Made by a program: the position numbers and the translations under genes
From: Mesorhizobium sp. B2-7-2
GTDB taxonomy: Bacteria; Pseudomonadota; Alphaproteobacteria; Rhizobiales; Rhizobiaceae
Reading direction: 5' to 3'
Length of the DNA stretch: 64,000 nucleotides
Assembly (NCBI RefSeq): GCF_006440775.1
Contig: NZ_VFTZ01000015.1
Span: forward strand, 101,191 to 165,190
Notes under the pieces: model-generated
What the model saw: only the letters and a program-made list of their open reading frames with translations
The model's database searches: none
Told to the model about the DNA's origin: nothing
In this document: positions 15,344-23,356 of the stretch, in pieces
How positions within the stretch are numbered: position 1 is the first letter of the stretch
Layout of the letters: the number at the start of each line of letters is the position of its first letter

Positions 15344-17503
15344 ATGGCAAGTCCTTCGAAACCACGCAAGAGGAGAAGAGGCCGCATCGCTTCGGCGCTG
15401 CTCGGCGCCGACGCTTGGTTCGATACCTCGCTCTACGAGATCGGCTTCAAGGCCCGCGAATTCTGGGAAGCGGCGACCATCTTTTCCCGCCGTTTCCGGG
15501 TGCATGGCTGGCGCCGCACGATCATCGAGGTGCTGAGCGAAGGGTTCACCATGGGCGCCGGCGGCTTCGTGGTGCTGCTCGCGCTCGCTTTGCCCGCCTT
15601 CGACATCACCACCGGCGACTGGCGCAGCCAGGGCGACTTCGCCGTGACCTTCCTGGACCGCTACGGCAACGAGATCGGCCAGCGCGGCATCATCCAGCGC
15701 GATTCCGTGCCGGTCGACGAGATGCCCGACATCGTCATCAAGGCGGTGCTGGCGACCGAGGACCGGCGCTTCTTCGACCATTACGGCATCGATGTCCTCG
15801 GCCTGTCGCGCGCGATCTTCGAGAATGTGCGCGCCAACTCCGTGGTCCAGGGCGGCTCCAGCATCACCCAGCAGCTCGCCAAGAACCTGTTCCTGTCCAA
15901 CGAGCGCACCTTCGAGCGCAAGATCAAGGAAGCTTTCCTGTCGCTATGGCTGGAAGCGAATCTGTCCAAGAAAGAGATCCTGCAGCTCTATCTCGACCGC
16001 GCCTATATGGGCGGCGGCACCTTCGGCATCGAGGCGGCGGCGGATTTCTATTTCGGCAAGAGCGTCAAGGATCTGAGCCTCGCCGAAGCGGCGATGCTGG
16101 CCGGCCTGTTCAAGGCGCCGACCAAATACGCCCCGCACATCAACCTGCCGGCGGCCCGTGCCCGCGCCAATGTCGTGCTGTCAAACCTGGTCGATGCCGG
16201 TTTCATGACCGAGGGCCAGGTGCTGCAGGCGCGCCTGCATCCGGCCGACGTCGTCGATCGCGGCGAGCAGAAGAGTCCAGATTATTTCCTCGACTGGGCC
16301 TTCGACGAGGTCAAGAAGATCGCCAAGCCCGGCCAGCATTCGCTGGTCGCCCACACCACTTTCGACGCCAACATCCAGAAGGCGGCCGAGGAGTCGGTCG
16401 AGTTCCATCTTCGCCAGTTCGGTAAGGAATACAATGTCACCGAAGGCGCGGTGGTGGTGATCGAGACCAACGGCGCGGTGCGCGCCATTGTCGGCGGCCG
16501 GGATTATGGCACCAGCCAATTCAACCGCGCCACCAAGGCTCTGCGCCAGACGGGCTCATCCTTCAAACCGTATGTCTACGCCACGGCGATGGAGCACGGT
16601 TTCACGCCGGACTCGGTGGTTTCCGGCGGCGCAATCAGCTGGGGCAGCTGGTCGCCGCACAATTACAGCGGCGGATCGGCCGGCAACGTGACGCTGCTCA
16701 CGGCGATCGCCAAGTCGATCAACACGGTGCCGGTGCGGCTCGCCAAGGATTACCTCGGCATCGGCCCGATCAAGGCGATGGCCGAATCGATGGGCGTGGA
16801 ATCGCCGCTGGAAGCGCACAAGACCATGGTGCTCGGCACATCCGGCATGACAGTGATGGACCAGGCGACGGGCTACAGCGTCTTTGCGCAGAACGGTTTC
16901 GTCGGCTCGCGCCACGGCATCACCCAGCTCGTCACCCGCACCGGCGACGTGGTCTACGACTGGGCCAAGGACGCGCCGCCACCGCACCGGGTGCTGTCGG
17001 AAAAGGCGCTGAAATACATGAACACCATGCTGGCGGCGGTGCCGGTTATCGGCACCGCGAGACGCGCCCAGCTTCCGAACATCGTCGTTGCCGGCAAAAC
17101 CGGGACAACGCAATCCTACCGCGACGCCTGGTTCGTCGGCTTCACCGGCAATTACACAGCCGCCGTCTGGCTCGGCAATGACGACTTCACGGCGACCAAC
17201 AAGATGACCGGCGGCTCGCTGCCGGCGATGGTCTGGCAGCGGCTGATGGTCTACGCGCATGAGAACATCGATCTGAAGCCTATCCCCGGGCTCGATCATC
17301 CTTGGGTCGATCCGGAGGTCGCGGCCAAGGCCGAGGAAGCGGCCAAGAAGGAAGCCGACGCGGCGGCGGCGCAAGCCGAGGCCGAACGCCCGCCGGTGCT
17401 TTCCAGCCGCACGAGCCAGACGCTGCGGGACATGACCAAGGCGTTCCAGGCCGCGCCGGCAATCGAAGCGCCCACCATGCCGGAGACGCTTTCGGCGCTT
17501 TAG
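15344..17503 (+). CDS. penicillin-binding protein 1A family (transglycosylase/transpeptidase)
   Basis: This is a bifunctional peptidoglycan synthase that polymerises glycan strands and cross-links peptides at the outer face of the inner membrane. The 719-residue protein has a basic cytosolic start and one membrane helix near residues 70-90. A GT51 domain carries the catalytic Glu in ATEDRRFFDHYGID, plus GGSSITQQLAKN. The transpeptidase domain has the acyl-serine motif TGSSFKPY, an SIN motif and GKTGTTQ. A C-terminal Ala/Glu-rich tail follows. It is shorter than classical PBP1A because it lacks the large OB insert; rhizobia have several such paralogues. Confidence 0.93.
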   Translation: MASPSKPRKRRRGRIASALLGADAWFDTSLYEIGFKAREFWEAATIFSRRFRVHGWRRTIIEVLSEGFTMGAGGFVVLLALALPAFDITTGDWRSQGDFAVTFLDRYGNEIGQRGIIQRDSVPVDEMPDIVIKAVLATEDRRFFDHYGIDVLGLSRAIFENVRANSVVQGGSSITQQLAKNLFLSNERTFERKIKEAFLSLWLEANLSKKEILQLYLDRAYMGGGTFGIEAAADFYFGKSVKDLSLAEAAMLAGLFKAPTKYAPHINLPAARARANVVLSNLVDAGFMTEGQVLQARLHPADVVDRGEQKSPDYFLDWAFDEVKKIAKPGQHSLVAHTTFDANIQKAAEESVEFHLRQFGKEYNVTEGAVVVIETNGAVRAIVGGRDYGTSQFNRATKALRQTGSSFKPYVYATAMEHGFTPDSVVSGGAISWGSWSPHNYSGGSAGNVTLLTAIAKSINTVPVRLAKDYLGIGPIKAMAESMGVESPLEAHKTMVLGTSGMTVMDQATGYSVFAQNGFVGSRHGITQLVTRTGDVVYDWAKDAPPPHRVLSEKALKYMNTMLAAVPVIGTARRAQLPNIVVAGKTGTTQSYRDAWFVGFTGNYTAAVWLGNDDFTATNKMTGGSLPAMVWQRLMVYAHENIDLKPIPGLDHPWVDPEVAAKAEEAAKKEADAAAAQAEAERPPVLSSRTSQTLRDMTKAFQAAPAIEAPTMPETLSAL

Positions 17504-17583
17504 GACGGCGCTGGCGTGAAGCCGGCTTGCCACGGCACCCCGCGCCGCGATATCCCGGGCAACCTCCTCTGTTTGCGGCTCTC

Positions 17584-18168
17584 ATGCTCAAGAACGCCAT
17601 CCTGACGCTGCTTTCGCTTGCCATAGCCATCGGGCTTGGCGGTTACAGCGTCTGGTATGCGCTCAATGCGCAGGACGGCGTCGGCGCGATCCGCATCGGC
17701 CAATGGACCGCTTTCCCGGAGGTCGGGACACTGGCCGCCGACCCCTATTCCAAGGCGCGCGTGGCTCGCGAGGGCGTGCTGGCGCTCGGCCAGGCCGAGG
17801 GACTTGCCTTCGTCGCCGAGCGCGACGATGCCGGCGAGCCGCTGAAACGCGAATGCAACTATACGATCGAAGGCGGTTATCCGACCGCCCGCTTCTGGAC
17901 GCTCTATGCCGCCGACCAGTCGCTTGGCGTGATCGACACAGGCAAGCCGAGGCAGTCGGCGCTGCAATCCTACGAAGTGCTGCGCCAGCCCGACAATTCC
18001 GTCGTCATCTCCGTCGGCAGTCGCCCTGCCCCCGGCAACTGGCTGCTGACCGGCGGCTCCGGCAAGATGTATTTCGTGCTGACCTTCTACGACACGCCGA
18101 TCGCCTCGAGCACGGGCCTCTCGGACGTGACACTGCCGCGCATCCTGAAGGCGGGCTGCAATGCGTAG
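17584..18168 (+). CDS. DUF1214 membrane-anchored protein
   Basis: The 194-residue protein begins with a membrane anchor (AILTLLSLAIAIGLGGYSVWYAL). The extracytoplasmic domain contains DPYSKARVAREGVLALGQAEGL and a C-terminal WLLTGGSGKMYFVLTFYDTP segment, the DUF1214 pattern. DUF1214 and DUF1254 domains are often neighbours or fused, and the next gene is a DUF1254 protein overlapping by 8 bp, so they act together in the envelope. The biochemical role is not known. The start at 17584 was chosen because it begins directly before the anchor; the frame is open further upstream. Confidence 0.85.
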   Translation: MLKNAILTLLSLAIAIGLGGYSVWYALNAQDGVGAIRIGQWTAFPEVGTLAADPYSKARVAREGVLALGQAEGLAFVAERDDAGEPLKRECNYTIEGGYPTARFWTLYAADQSLGVIDTGKPRQSALQSYEVLRQPDNSVVISVGSRPAPGNWLLTGGSGKMYFVLTFYDTPIASSTGLSDVTLPRILKAGCNA

Positions 18169-18709
18169 ACTGCTGCATGCCCTGATCCTCGGCCTGCTCG
18201 GCGCCGGCATCGTGCACATCGTTGTGCTGTTCCTGGTGCCGGAATTTTCCGAACGCGATGCCTGGTCGCGGCTGGCGATGGCATCCGACCTCTACAAGAT
18301 GACGCGGCTCGACGCCGAGGCCGGCGGCGCGCCGGTGGTGAAATCGGTGGATCCATTGTTTTATGCCGCCGCCTGCCGCTTCAACCTTGCCGACGGGCTG
18401 GTCAGGATCAGGGCGCCGGGCGACGTGCCGTTCTGGTCGGCCTCGGTCTACGACCGCAACGGCCACAACATCTATTCCTTCAACGACCACAACGCCAATG
18501 GCGAGAAGCTCGACGCGGTGGTGTTGACGCCGGCGCAGATGATCGATGTGCGGCGTGACCTTCCGGAGGATCTGCAGGGCGCGATCTTTGTCGAGGCGCC
18601 GATCGAGGAAGGCATTTTCGTCGTCCGCGCCTTCGTGCCGGACGGGAGCTGGAAGCCGATCGTGTCACGCTTCCTCGAGCAGGGCGCCTGCGAATTGCAG
18701 GACTACTGA
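18161..18709 (+). CDS. DUF1254 membrane-anchored protein
   Basis: This 182-residue protein has one N-terminal membrane helix (LLHALILGLLGAGIVHIVVLFLVP). The domain carries ERDAWSRLA, DPLFYAAACRFNL, PFWSASVYDRNGHNIYSFND and EGIFVVRAFVPD, typical of DUF1254. It overlaps the DUF1214 gene by 8 bp, so the two are almost surely translated together. Unknown envelope function. Confidence 0.85.
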   Translation: MRRLLHALILGLLGAGIVHIVVLFLVPEFSERDAWSRLAMASDLYKMTRLDAEAGGAPVVKSVDPLFYAAACRFNLADGLVRIRAPGDVPFWSASVYDRNGHNIYSFNDHNANGEKLDAVVLTPAQMIDVRRDLPEDLQGAIFVEAPIEEGIFVVRAFVPDGSWKPIVSRFLEQGACELQDY

Positions 18710-18722
18710 GAAAGGCGCCCGA

Positions 18723-18917
18723 TCAGTGATGCGGCTTGGCAGGCGGCGGAGAGCCCGGCCTGTCGGAGCCGCTGTCGCCGGGCCGCGCCTCGACGGCCTG
18801 CGGACGCAATTCATAACGGACGCCGGGGAAAATGATCACCGCCGCCGCCGTCGTTGTGTCGTGACTTGCTCGATTTACAGGTGCCGCTCGCGGCACAAAA
18901 GACAGGACCATGCCCAT
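18723..18917 (-). CDS. small conserved rhizobial protein
   Basis: This 64-residue protein is of a type seen in many rhizobia. It has an N-terminal MGMVLSFVPRAAPVNRA, a short hydrophobic strand AAVIIFPGVRYE and a disordered Pro/Gly-rich tail. It has no signal peptide or known domain. It ends 14 bp from the end of the DUF1254 gene and is convergent to it. The start at 18917 was chosen because conservation, as I recall it, begins at MGMV. Confidence 0.65.
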   Translation of the reverse strand: MGMVLSFVPRAAPVNRASHDTTTAAAVIIFPGVRYELRPQAVEARPGDSGSDRPGSPPPAKPHH

Positions 18918-19105
18918 GGTTCGCGCATTCCTCTCGGTTTGACCGGAGCACAACGCAACGCCTCCAAAGTTGATTAAGGGGCGTAGAGGGTTAACGGAGC
19001 GCTAACGGATCGCGGCTAATTTGATGTTAGTTTTCCTGAAGACGCGAAACCGGCCCGGCCGGTTTGCGCGGTTCGGGATTGTGTCGAGTATCGGGCGTAT
19101 CCTCC

Positions 19106-20110
19106 GTGTCATCTTCCGATTTCAGGCAAATCGCTATCCGGACCGAAGCGGGAAAGGCCGAAAGGCTGTTCCGCGCCGCCGTGTCGGCCTTCTGCTCGCT
19201 GACGCGTCCCTCGCGCCGCGAGATCGCCCAGCTCGAAGACCTGACGCTGCCGCTGTTCGACGAGGTCTCGATCGAGTCGCGCCGCTACGTCGCTGCCGCC
19301 CTTTCCGAATGCGATTACGCACCGACGGCATTGGTGCGGCGTCTGGCTGAAGAGCCGGTCGAGATCGCAGCCCCCCTGCTCACCCGCTCCAACGCGCTGA
19401 GCGATATCGACCTCATCGCGCTGATCGGCCGGCACGGGCTGCCGCACGCGCGCGCCATTGCGCGCCGCAAGGAGCTCAACCCGACGATCGCCGACCTGAT
19501 CCGCGTGCTGGAAAGGCCGACGCTGGTCAAGGCACGGCCGCCCGAGACGGTCACCAGGCTTGCGTCGAAACCCGAGCCGGTGGCCACGGCGGACACCGGC
19601 CGTCACGCGCCCGGCGATGCCGCGGAGAACGCGCGGCGCCGCCTGCGGTCGATGATGCGCCCGACCGGGGACGCTGCCGACGTCAACACCTTCCTCGGCC
19701 AGCCGGCCTATGTGAAGTTGCGCGAGACGGCGCTGACGGGGAACGCGGCATTCTTCCAGACCGCGCTAGCCGATGCGCTGGAGATCGACTTCGCGACGGC
19801 CCGCTCGGTGACCGGGCAATCGGGCTATGCCGCATTGCTTGCGGCGCTGCGTGCCCTCGACCTCAGCGAAGACAGGGCCTTCCTGATCGCGGTCGCGGTT
19901 TATCCCGGCGAGTTCCCGCATCCGCAGGCGATCCGCCTGTTCCTCGACCGCTACCGGTTGCTGCACCGCGAGGCGGCGCTCGACAAGGTACGCGCCTGGA
20001 AGGCGGAGACCCTTTCGCGGGCGATCCGCGACAATGCTCCCGACGCGTCCGGCGTCGAGCATCAGGCATCGAACAGCGACGCGGCGAGTGCCAGCCTCAA
20101 GGCATCCTGA
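19106..20110 (+). CDS. DUF2336 helical-repeat protein
   Basis: This is a predicted all-helical cytosolic protein of about 334 residues. The N-terminal half has the DUF2336 pattern (EAGKAERLFRAAVSAF, SRREIAQLEDLTLPLFDEVS, SRRYVAAALSECDYAPTALVRRLAEEP), a HEAT-like repeat family common in alphaproteobacteria with no known function. A disordered linker of about 60 residues separates a second helical block at the C-terminus. The GTG at 19106 is the proposed start; a TTG at 19064 in the same frame is also open. Neither has a strong ribosome binding site. Confidence 0.8.
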   Translation: MSSSDFRQIAIRTEAGKAERLFRAAVSAFCSLTRPSRREIAQLEDLTLPLFDEVSIESRRYVAAALSECDYAPTALVRRLAEEPVEIAAPLLTRSNALSDIDLIALIGRHGLPHARAIARRKELNPTIADLIRVLERPTLVKARPPETVTRLASKPEPVATADTGRHAPGDAAENARRRLRSMMRPTGDAADVNTFLGQPAYVKLRETALTGNAAFFQTALADALEIDFATARSVTGQSGYAALLAALRALDLSEDRAFLIAVAVYPGEFPHPQAIRLFLDRYRLLHREAALDKVRAWKAETLSRAIRDNAPDASGVEHQASNSDAASASLKAS

Positions 20111-20243
20111 TCGGTTTAAAGCGCCTCGCGATGAAAGAATCCGGGCGACGCGCTTTTAAGCGTTTGTTTTCGCTTGAAAGTCAGCGAGCCGATGTCGCCG
20201 CGAGACTTGGCATTTCCGCGACACGACAAAGTGACAACGCCTC

Positions 20244-20274
20244 TTGACTTAGAGTGCACTCTAAGCCGTAGCTT
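20244..20274 (+). promoter_or_regulatory. MerR-type promoter with 19-bp spacer and operator dyad
   Basis: A -35 TTGACT (20244-20249) and a weak -10 TAGCTT (20269-20274) are separated by 19 bp. The spacer holds the perfect palindrome CTTAGAGTGCACTCTAAG (20248-20265). This is the textbook layout of promoters activated by MerR-family regulators and lies just before the merR-like gene. Confidence 0.8.
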
Positions 20275-20295
20275 TCTGCGCGTCGTGACGAAAGA

Positions 20296-20733
20296 ATGGC
20301 ATTGATGAAGATTGGCGAGCTGGCGAAGCGTTCGGGACTGTCTGCCTACACTATCCGTTACTATGAGCGGATCGGGCTGCTTCCCCACGCCGACAGGGAC
20401 CAATCGGGCCAACGTGACTACGACGCATCAATCCTGACCTGGATAGAATTTCTCGACCGTCTCAAAACGACCGGGATGCCTATCCGGGAAATGCTGCGTT
20501 ACGCGGCCTTGCGGGAGCGCGGCGTCGGCACGGAAGCGGAGCGCGGCGCGCTGCTCAAGCAGCACCGTGAGCATGTCCGTGCGCATGTGGCCAAACTGCA
20601 AGCCTGCCTTCTCGTCCTCGACACCAAAATCGCCGGATATGCCGGCGTGAAACAGAGGATGAAGGACTATGACGCATCAATCCCCGAACATCGGCGAAAG
20701 CCGGCTGGAACGCGGCAAGCGGGCGCTCGCTGA
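20296..20733 (+). CDS. MerR-family transcriptional regulator
   Basis: This 145-residue regulator has the MerR DNA-binding domain at the N-terminus (KIGELAKRSGLSAYTIRYYERIGLLP) and a dimerising coiled coil with the wHTH wing region (SILTWIEFLDRLKTTGMPIREM). The C-terminal effector part is short and has no metal-binding cysteines beyond a single Cys, so it is probably not a metal sensor of the MerR/CueR kind. It is likely autoregulated through the 19-bp-spacer promoter just upstream. It overlaps the downstream decarboxylase-like gene by 65 bp. An ATG at 20305 is an alternative start. Confidence 0.9.
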   Translation: MALMKIGELAKRSGLSAYTIRYYERIGLLPHADRDQSGQRDYDASILTWIEFLDRLKTTGMPIREMLRYAALRERGVGTEAERGALLKQHREHVRAHVAKLQACLLVLDTKIAGYAGVKQRMKDYDASIPEHRRKPAGTRQAGAR

Positions 20734-21091
20734 AATCGACGGCGAAGCCGGCCACAAAGTCATTGCCGCCCTGGCTGGCATTGCCCCCGACTTCGCGAAC
20801 TACGTGTTCGAGTTCTCGTTTGGCGACATCTACAGCCGCCCCGGTCTCGATCTGCGCGCCCGTGAGATCGCGACCATCGCGGCGCTGACAGCGATGGGAA
20901 CCGCTACCCCACAACTGAAAGTCCATATCGAGGCGGGGCTCAATGTCGGGCTGACCAAGGACGAGATCGTCGAAACCATCATCCAGATGACGGTCTATGC
21001 CGGCTTTCCCGCGGCGCTCAACGGGCTGTTTGCGGCCAAAGAAGTCTTCGCCGCCCGATTTCCCGTCCAGAACGGGGAAGCGGCGTGCTGA
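20669..21091 (+). CDS. carboxymuconolactone decarboxylase-family protein
   Basis: This 140-residue all-helical protein has the CMD fold: GIAPDFANYVFEFSFGDIY, LDLRAREIATIAALTAMG, PQLKVHIEAGLNVGLTKDEIVETIIQMTVYAGFPAALNGL. It lacks the CxxC of AhpD-type peroxidases, so it is closer to the gamma-carboxymuconolactone decarboxylase branch. It is cotranscribed with, and overlaps, the MerR gene, which suggests the pair responds to a small toxic or redox-active compound. The substrate is unknown. Confidence 0.88.
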   Translation: MTHQSPNIGESRLERGKRALAEIDGEAGHKVIAALAGIAPDFANYVFEFSFGDIYSRPGLDLRAREIATIAALTAMGTATPQLKVHIEAGLNVGLTKDEIVETIIQMTVYAGFPAALNGLFAAKEVFAARFPVQNGEAAC

Positions 21092-21239
21092 ACCTTCTGC
21101 GCTTCCTTGGCCCGCGGCCGGCGATCTTGCTGTCATGGCGATTCCCAGCTCATGAAACGGTAAACGCCCTAGTTTCCCGACACAGGGATTTTGAAAGGTT
21201 GGCGTTTGTCTTGGTGCAAGATCGGAGATTGGTTGAAGC

Positions 21240-21430
21240 CGCCCCAACTTCGTCATTCTATGGCGGAGCAAGGAGCGAAGCGACGCGCGCAGACCATAGA
21301 ATCCATTCCGTGACTTGGAAGTGCCGGTGCAGAATCTTGCTCCGTTGCATTCCTTGGCGAAGGTAACGGCATGGATTCCAGGGTCTTCGCGACGGAGCTT
21401 CGCTCCTGCTCCGCCCTGGAATGACGATCG
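21240..21430. repeat. dispersed intergenic palindromic repeat, copy B
   Basis: This fills most of the 423-bp gap between 21091 and 21515. It shares CGTCATTC.A.GGCGGAGCA, CATAGAATCCATTCCGTGAC, GGTAACGGCATGGATTCCAG and GAGCTTCGCTCCTGCTCCGCCCTGG with copies near 3645 and 50500. Two inverted halves are arranged head to head. No gene. Confidence 0.75.
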
Positions 21431-21514
21431 CGATGGGCGTTTCGGCCAATCTCCAAGGCATGCCGCCTGCCAACGCAAACAGAGCCGACCGGTCAAAGTC
21501 CCTGTGCAGCGCCA

Positions 21515-21886
21515 CTAGTCGGGCTTCACGGAAAGAAGCTCCTCGACGGGAACGGTCCCGCCCTCGATCTCGACCACCCAGATGTCGGGATCGAATTTCT
21601 TCTCCCGCTCCAGCCGCGCATCGAAGGCCGAGCTATCGTCGCTCGTACCGAGCACAGTGAAAAAGCGCTCATCGGGCTTGGCCGAATCGTAGCTGGTCTG
21701 CGGCGCCGGCCCGTAGAAGGTCACCTCCCCCAGACGCCCGCGCGACAACACGAACACGGCGCCAGCCTCGGTCGCGCCGCGCTTGACGACAGCGGCGAAG
21801 CCGCCGGCGCCGAACACGCGGCGCACAAGGACCGAGACCCAGAGATCGGTGGTCACGCGCATGGGAAGGTCCTGGATGGCATTCAT
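21515..21886 (-). CDS. DUF1491 family protein
   Basis: This 123-residue cytosolic protein has the DUF1491 pattern: RVTTDLWVSVLVRRVFGAGGFAAVVKRGATEAGAVFVLSR, a YGPAPQT loop, and a C-terminal FDPDIWVVEIE strand. It is conserved across alphaproteobacteria with no known function. An internal ATG at 21862 (MRVTTDLW) matches where conservation starts and may be the true start. Confidence 0.85.
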   Translation of the reverse strand: MNAIQDLPMRVTTDLWVSVLVRRVFGAGGFAAVVKRGATEAGAVFVLSRGRLGEVTFYGPAPQTSYDSAKPDERFFTVLGTSDDSSAFDARLEREKKFDPDIWVVEIEGGTVPVEELLSVKPD

Positions 21887-21943
21887 GTGGTCTAGCGAGA
21901 TTCACCTAAGCGTGCGAGTGCCTGGATGTCGAAGACGTCCTGC

Positions 21944-21982
21944 CTAACAAATCTTGTTAGACTTTGTGGGGCGCGCTATAAA
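21944..21982 (+). promoter_or_regulatory. parDE promoter and operator
   Basis: The dyad CTAACAA-atc-TTGTTAG (21944-21960) overlaps a -35 TTGTTA (21954-21959). The -10 is TATAAA (21977-21982), with a 17-bp spacer. This is the expected position for autorepression by the ParD antitoxin. Confidence 0.75.
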
Positions 21983-21988
21983 GGAGCA

Positions 21989-22264
21989 ATGAAAAGTCAA
22001 GCAATGCGCACCCTCACCATATCGCTCACGCCGAAGCAGGCCGCCCGTCTGCAGGACGCGGTCGAGAGCGGCGACTACGCCTCGAACAGCGAAATCGTCA
22101 GGGAGGCCCTCAGGTTGTGGGAGCGCCGCGAGGAGCTTCGCGTGCTCGAGCTCGCACAGCTCAAGCAGGCTTACGACGAAGGGATGGCGAGCGGCGAAGG
22201 CAAGGACGTCGATCGCAGCACCTTTCTTCGCGCCCTGAAGGCCGAGCGCTCGGAACGTGGCTAG
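21989..22264 (+). CDS. parD: ParD-family antitoxin (ribbon-helix-helix)
   Basis: This 91-residue antitoxin has an N-terminal ribbon-helix-helix DNA-binding domain (MRTLTISLTPKQAARLQDAVESGDYASNSEIVREALRLW, given here only in outline) and a charged C-terminal helix that would wrap the toxin. The start at 21989 follows AAAGGAG; the ATG at 22004 (MRTLTIS) is the alternative. It overlaps parE by 8 bp. It is predicted to repress its own promoter through the dyad at 21944-21960. Confidence 0.9.
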   Translation: MKSQAMRTLTISLTPKQAARLQDAVESGDYASNSEIVREALRLWERREELRVLELAQLKQAYDEGMASGEGKDVDRSTFLRALKAERSERG

Positions 22265-22604
22265 TTATCGACTCACACCTCGCGCTGAACAAGACCTCAA
22301 GAATACCTGGCGCCACATTGCGGCTGACAACGAACAGGCAGCGGACAGACTTCTAGGGCGCATCTTCGATAAGCTGGAACTCGCCTGTAATCATCCCAAT
22401 ATGGGAGTCGCCCGGCCAGAGTTGAGCAGCACCGCACGTATCCTCGTAGAGGGCCGATATGTCGTTATCTACGAGCCCATGGACTACGGCATCCTGGCAG
22501 TAGCTGTTGTTCACGGGATGCGGGACCCGGAGCATTTGGCTCGAATAACAATTTTGCGCGCTGCCGCTCAGTTCGTCAGGCCGATCTCGCGCATCTTTGC
22601 GTAG
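22257..22604 (+). CDS. parE: ParE-family toxin (RelE/ParE fold)
   Basis: This 115-residue toxin starts with GTG. It has the RelE/ParE pattern: RLTPRAEQDLKNTWRHIAADN, helix LLGRIFDKLELACNHPNMG, a strand LVEGRYVVIYEPMDYGILAVAVVHGMRDPEHL. ParE toxins classically inhibit DNA gyrase. It is coupled to parD by an 8-bp overlap. Its last 37 bp overlap, on the opposite strand, the end of the peptidoglycan-binding protein gene. Confidence 0.9.
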   Translation: MASYRLTPRAEQDLKNTWRHIAADNEQAADRLLGRIFDKLELACNHPNMGVARPELSSTARILVEGRYVVIYEPMDYGILAVAVVHGMRDPEHLARITILRAAAQFVRPISRIFA

Positions 22605-23356
22605 ACCGCTTCGTCCGGCTCGCCGGTCTCGGGCAGTCCGAACAAGGCCTGGAATTCCTTGATCGCGGCCTTGGTGCGGGCGCCGACCTTGCCGTCGAGC
22701 TGCATGTCGCCATTGCCGAACGCCTTGAGGCCGGCCTGGATCTTGACGATGCGGGCGTCGGGCGGCTGCGTGGTGCCATCGGCCGGAGCAGAGACCTGGA
22801 TCACCTGCGGTTTGGCCGCCGCAGCGACTGCGGCATCGGCCGGTCGCGGCGCCGGGTGGGGAATGGCCGCCGTCGTCTGGCGGGCGCCAAGCTGGTCGAG
22901 TAGCGCGCCATCGATCTCGCCCGACCCCGGCAGCCCGACTTTCAACTGGTAGGCCTGGATCGCCTTGCGCGTGGCCGGCCCGGTGAGACCGTCAACCGCG
23001 CCGTCATAGAAATCGAGGTCCTTCAGGATGCCCTGCACCTGCTGGACGACCGGATCCGGCTTGACTGTCGGCTGCGCCGGCGGCTGGCGCACGATGTTGA
23101 TGGTGGTCTCCGGTTCGTCGGAGACGGTGTGCGGGAAGTTCTCGATGCTTCGGGTGGCGAAGAAGGCGCCGGTATGCGGAAAAGGCTGATACCAGAGCGC
23201 GTTGGCCGAGACGTAGAACAGCGTCACCAGAAAAGCGGTCGAGCCGCCGACCAGAACCGGATTGCTGGCGATCAGTTGACCGACGGCAACCGCGCCCTCG
23301 GCAAGAACGCCGCGCTCGGGTTCGACCACCTTAGGCCGTTTTGCGGAGCGAGCCAT
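22568..23356 (-). CDS. membrane-anchored double peptidoglycan-binding domain protein
   Basis: This 262-residue protein has a short basic cytosolic start and a single membrane helix (NPVLVGGSTAFLVTLFYVSANALWY). Two PG_binding_1 domains follow, at about residues 105-160 (VQGILKDLDFYDGAVDGLTGPATRKAIQAYQ region) and 200-260 (IQAGLKAFG, DGKVGARTKAAIKEFQ). It presumably anchors to cell-wall peptidoglycan; no catalytic domain is seen. It starts inside the end of the sensor kinase gene (26-bp overlap), so the two are coupled. The start at 23356 was chosen for the compact N-terminus; 23374 is possible. Confidence 0.85.
   Translation of the reverse strand: MARSAKRPKVVEPERGVLAEGAVAVGQLIASNPVLVGGSTAFLVTLFYVSANALWYQPFPHTGAFFATRSIENFPHTVSDEPETTINIVRQPPAQPTVKPDPVVQQVQGILKDLDFYDGAVDGLTGPATRKAIQAYQLKVGLPGSGEIDGALLDQLGARQTTAAIPHPAPRPADAAVAAAAKPQVIQVSAPADGTTQPPDARIVKIQAGLKAFGNGDMQLDGKVGARTKAAIKEFQALFGLPETGEPDEAVYAKMREIGLTN

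Noticed and set aside
14295..22604. Defence island (unknown membrane protein, MerR-CMD, ParDE)
   Set aside because: The genes are scattered among housekeeping genes on both strands, with no nuclease, methylase, helicase or nucleotide cyclase. The parts do not form a unit.
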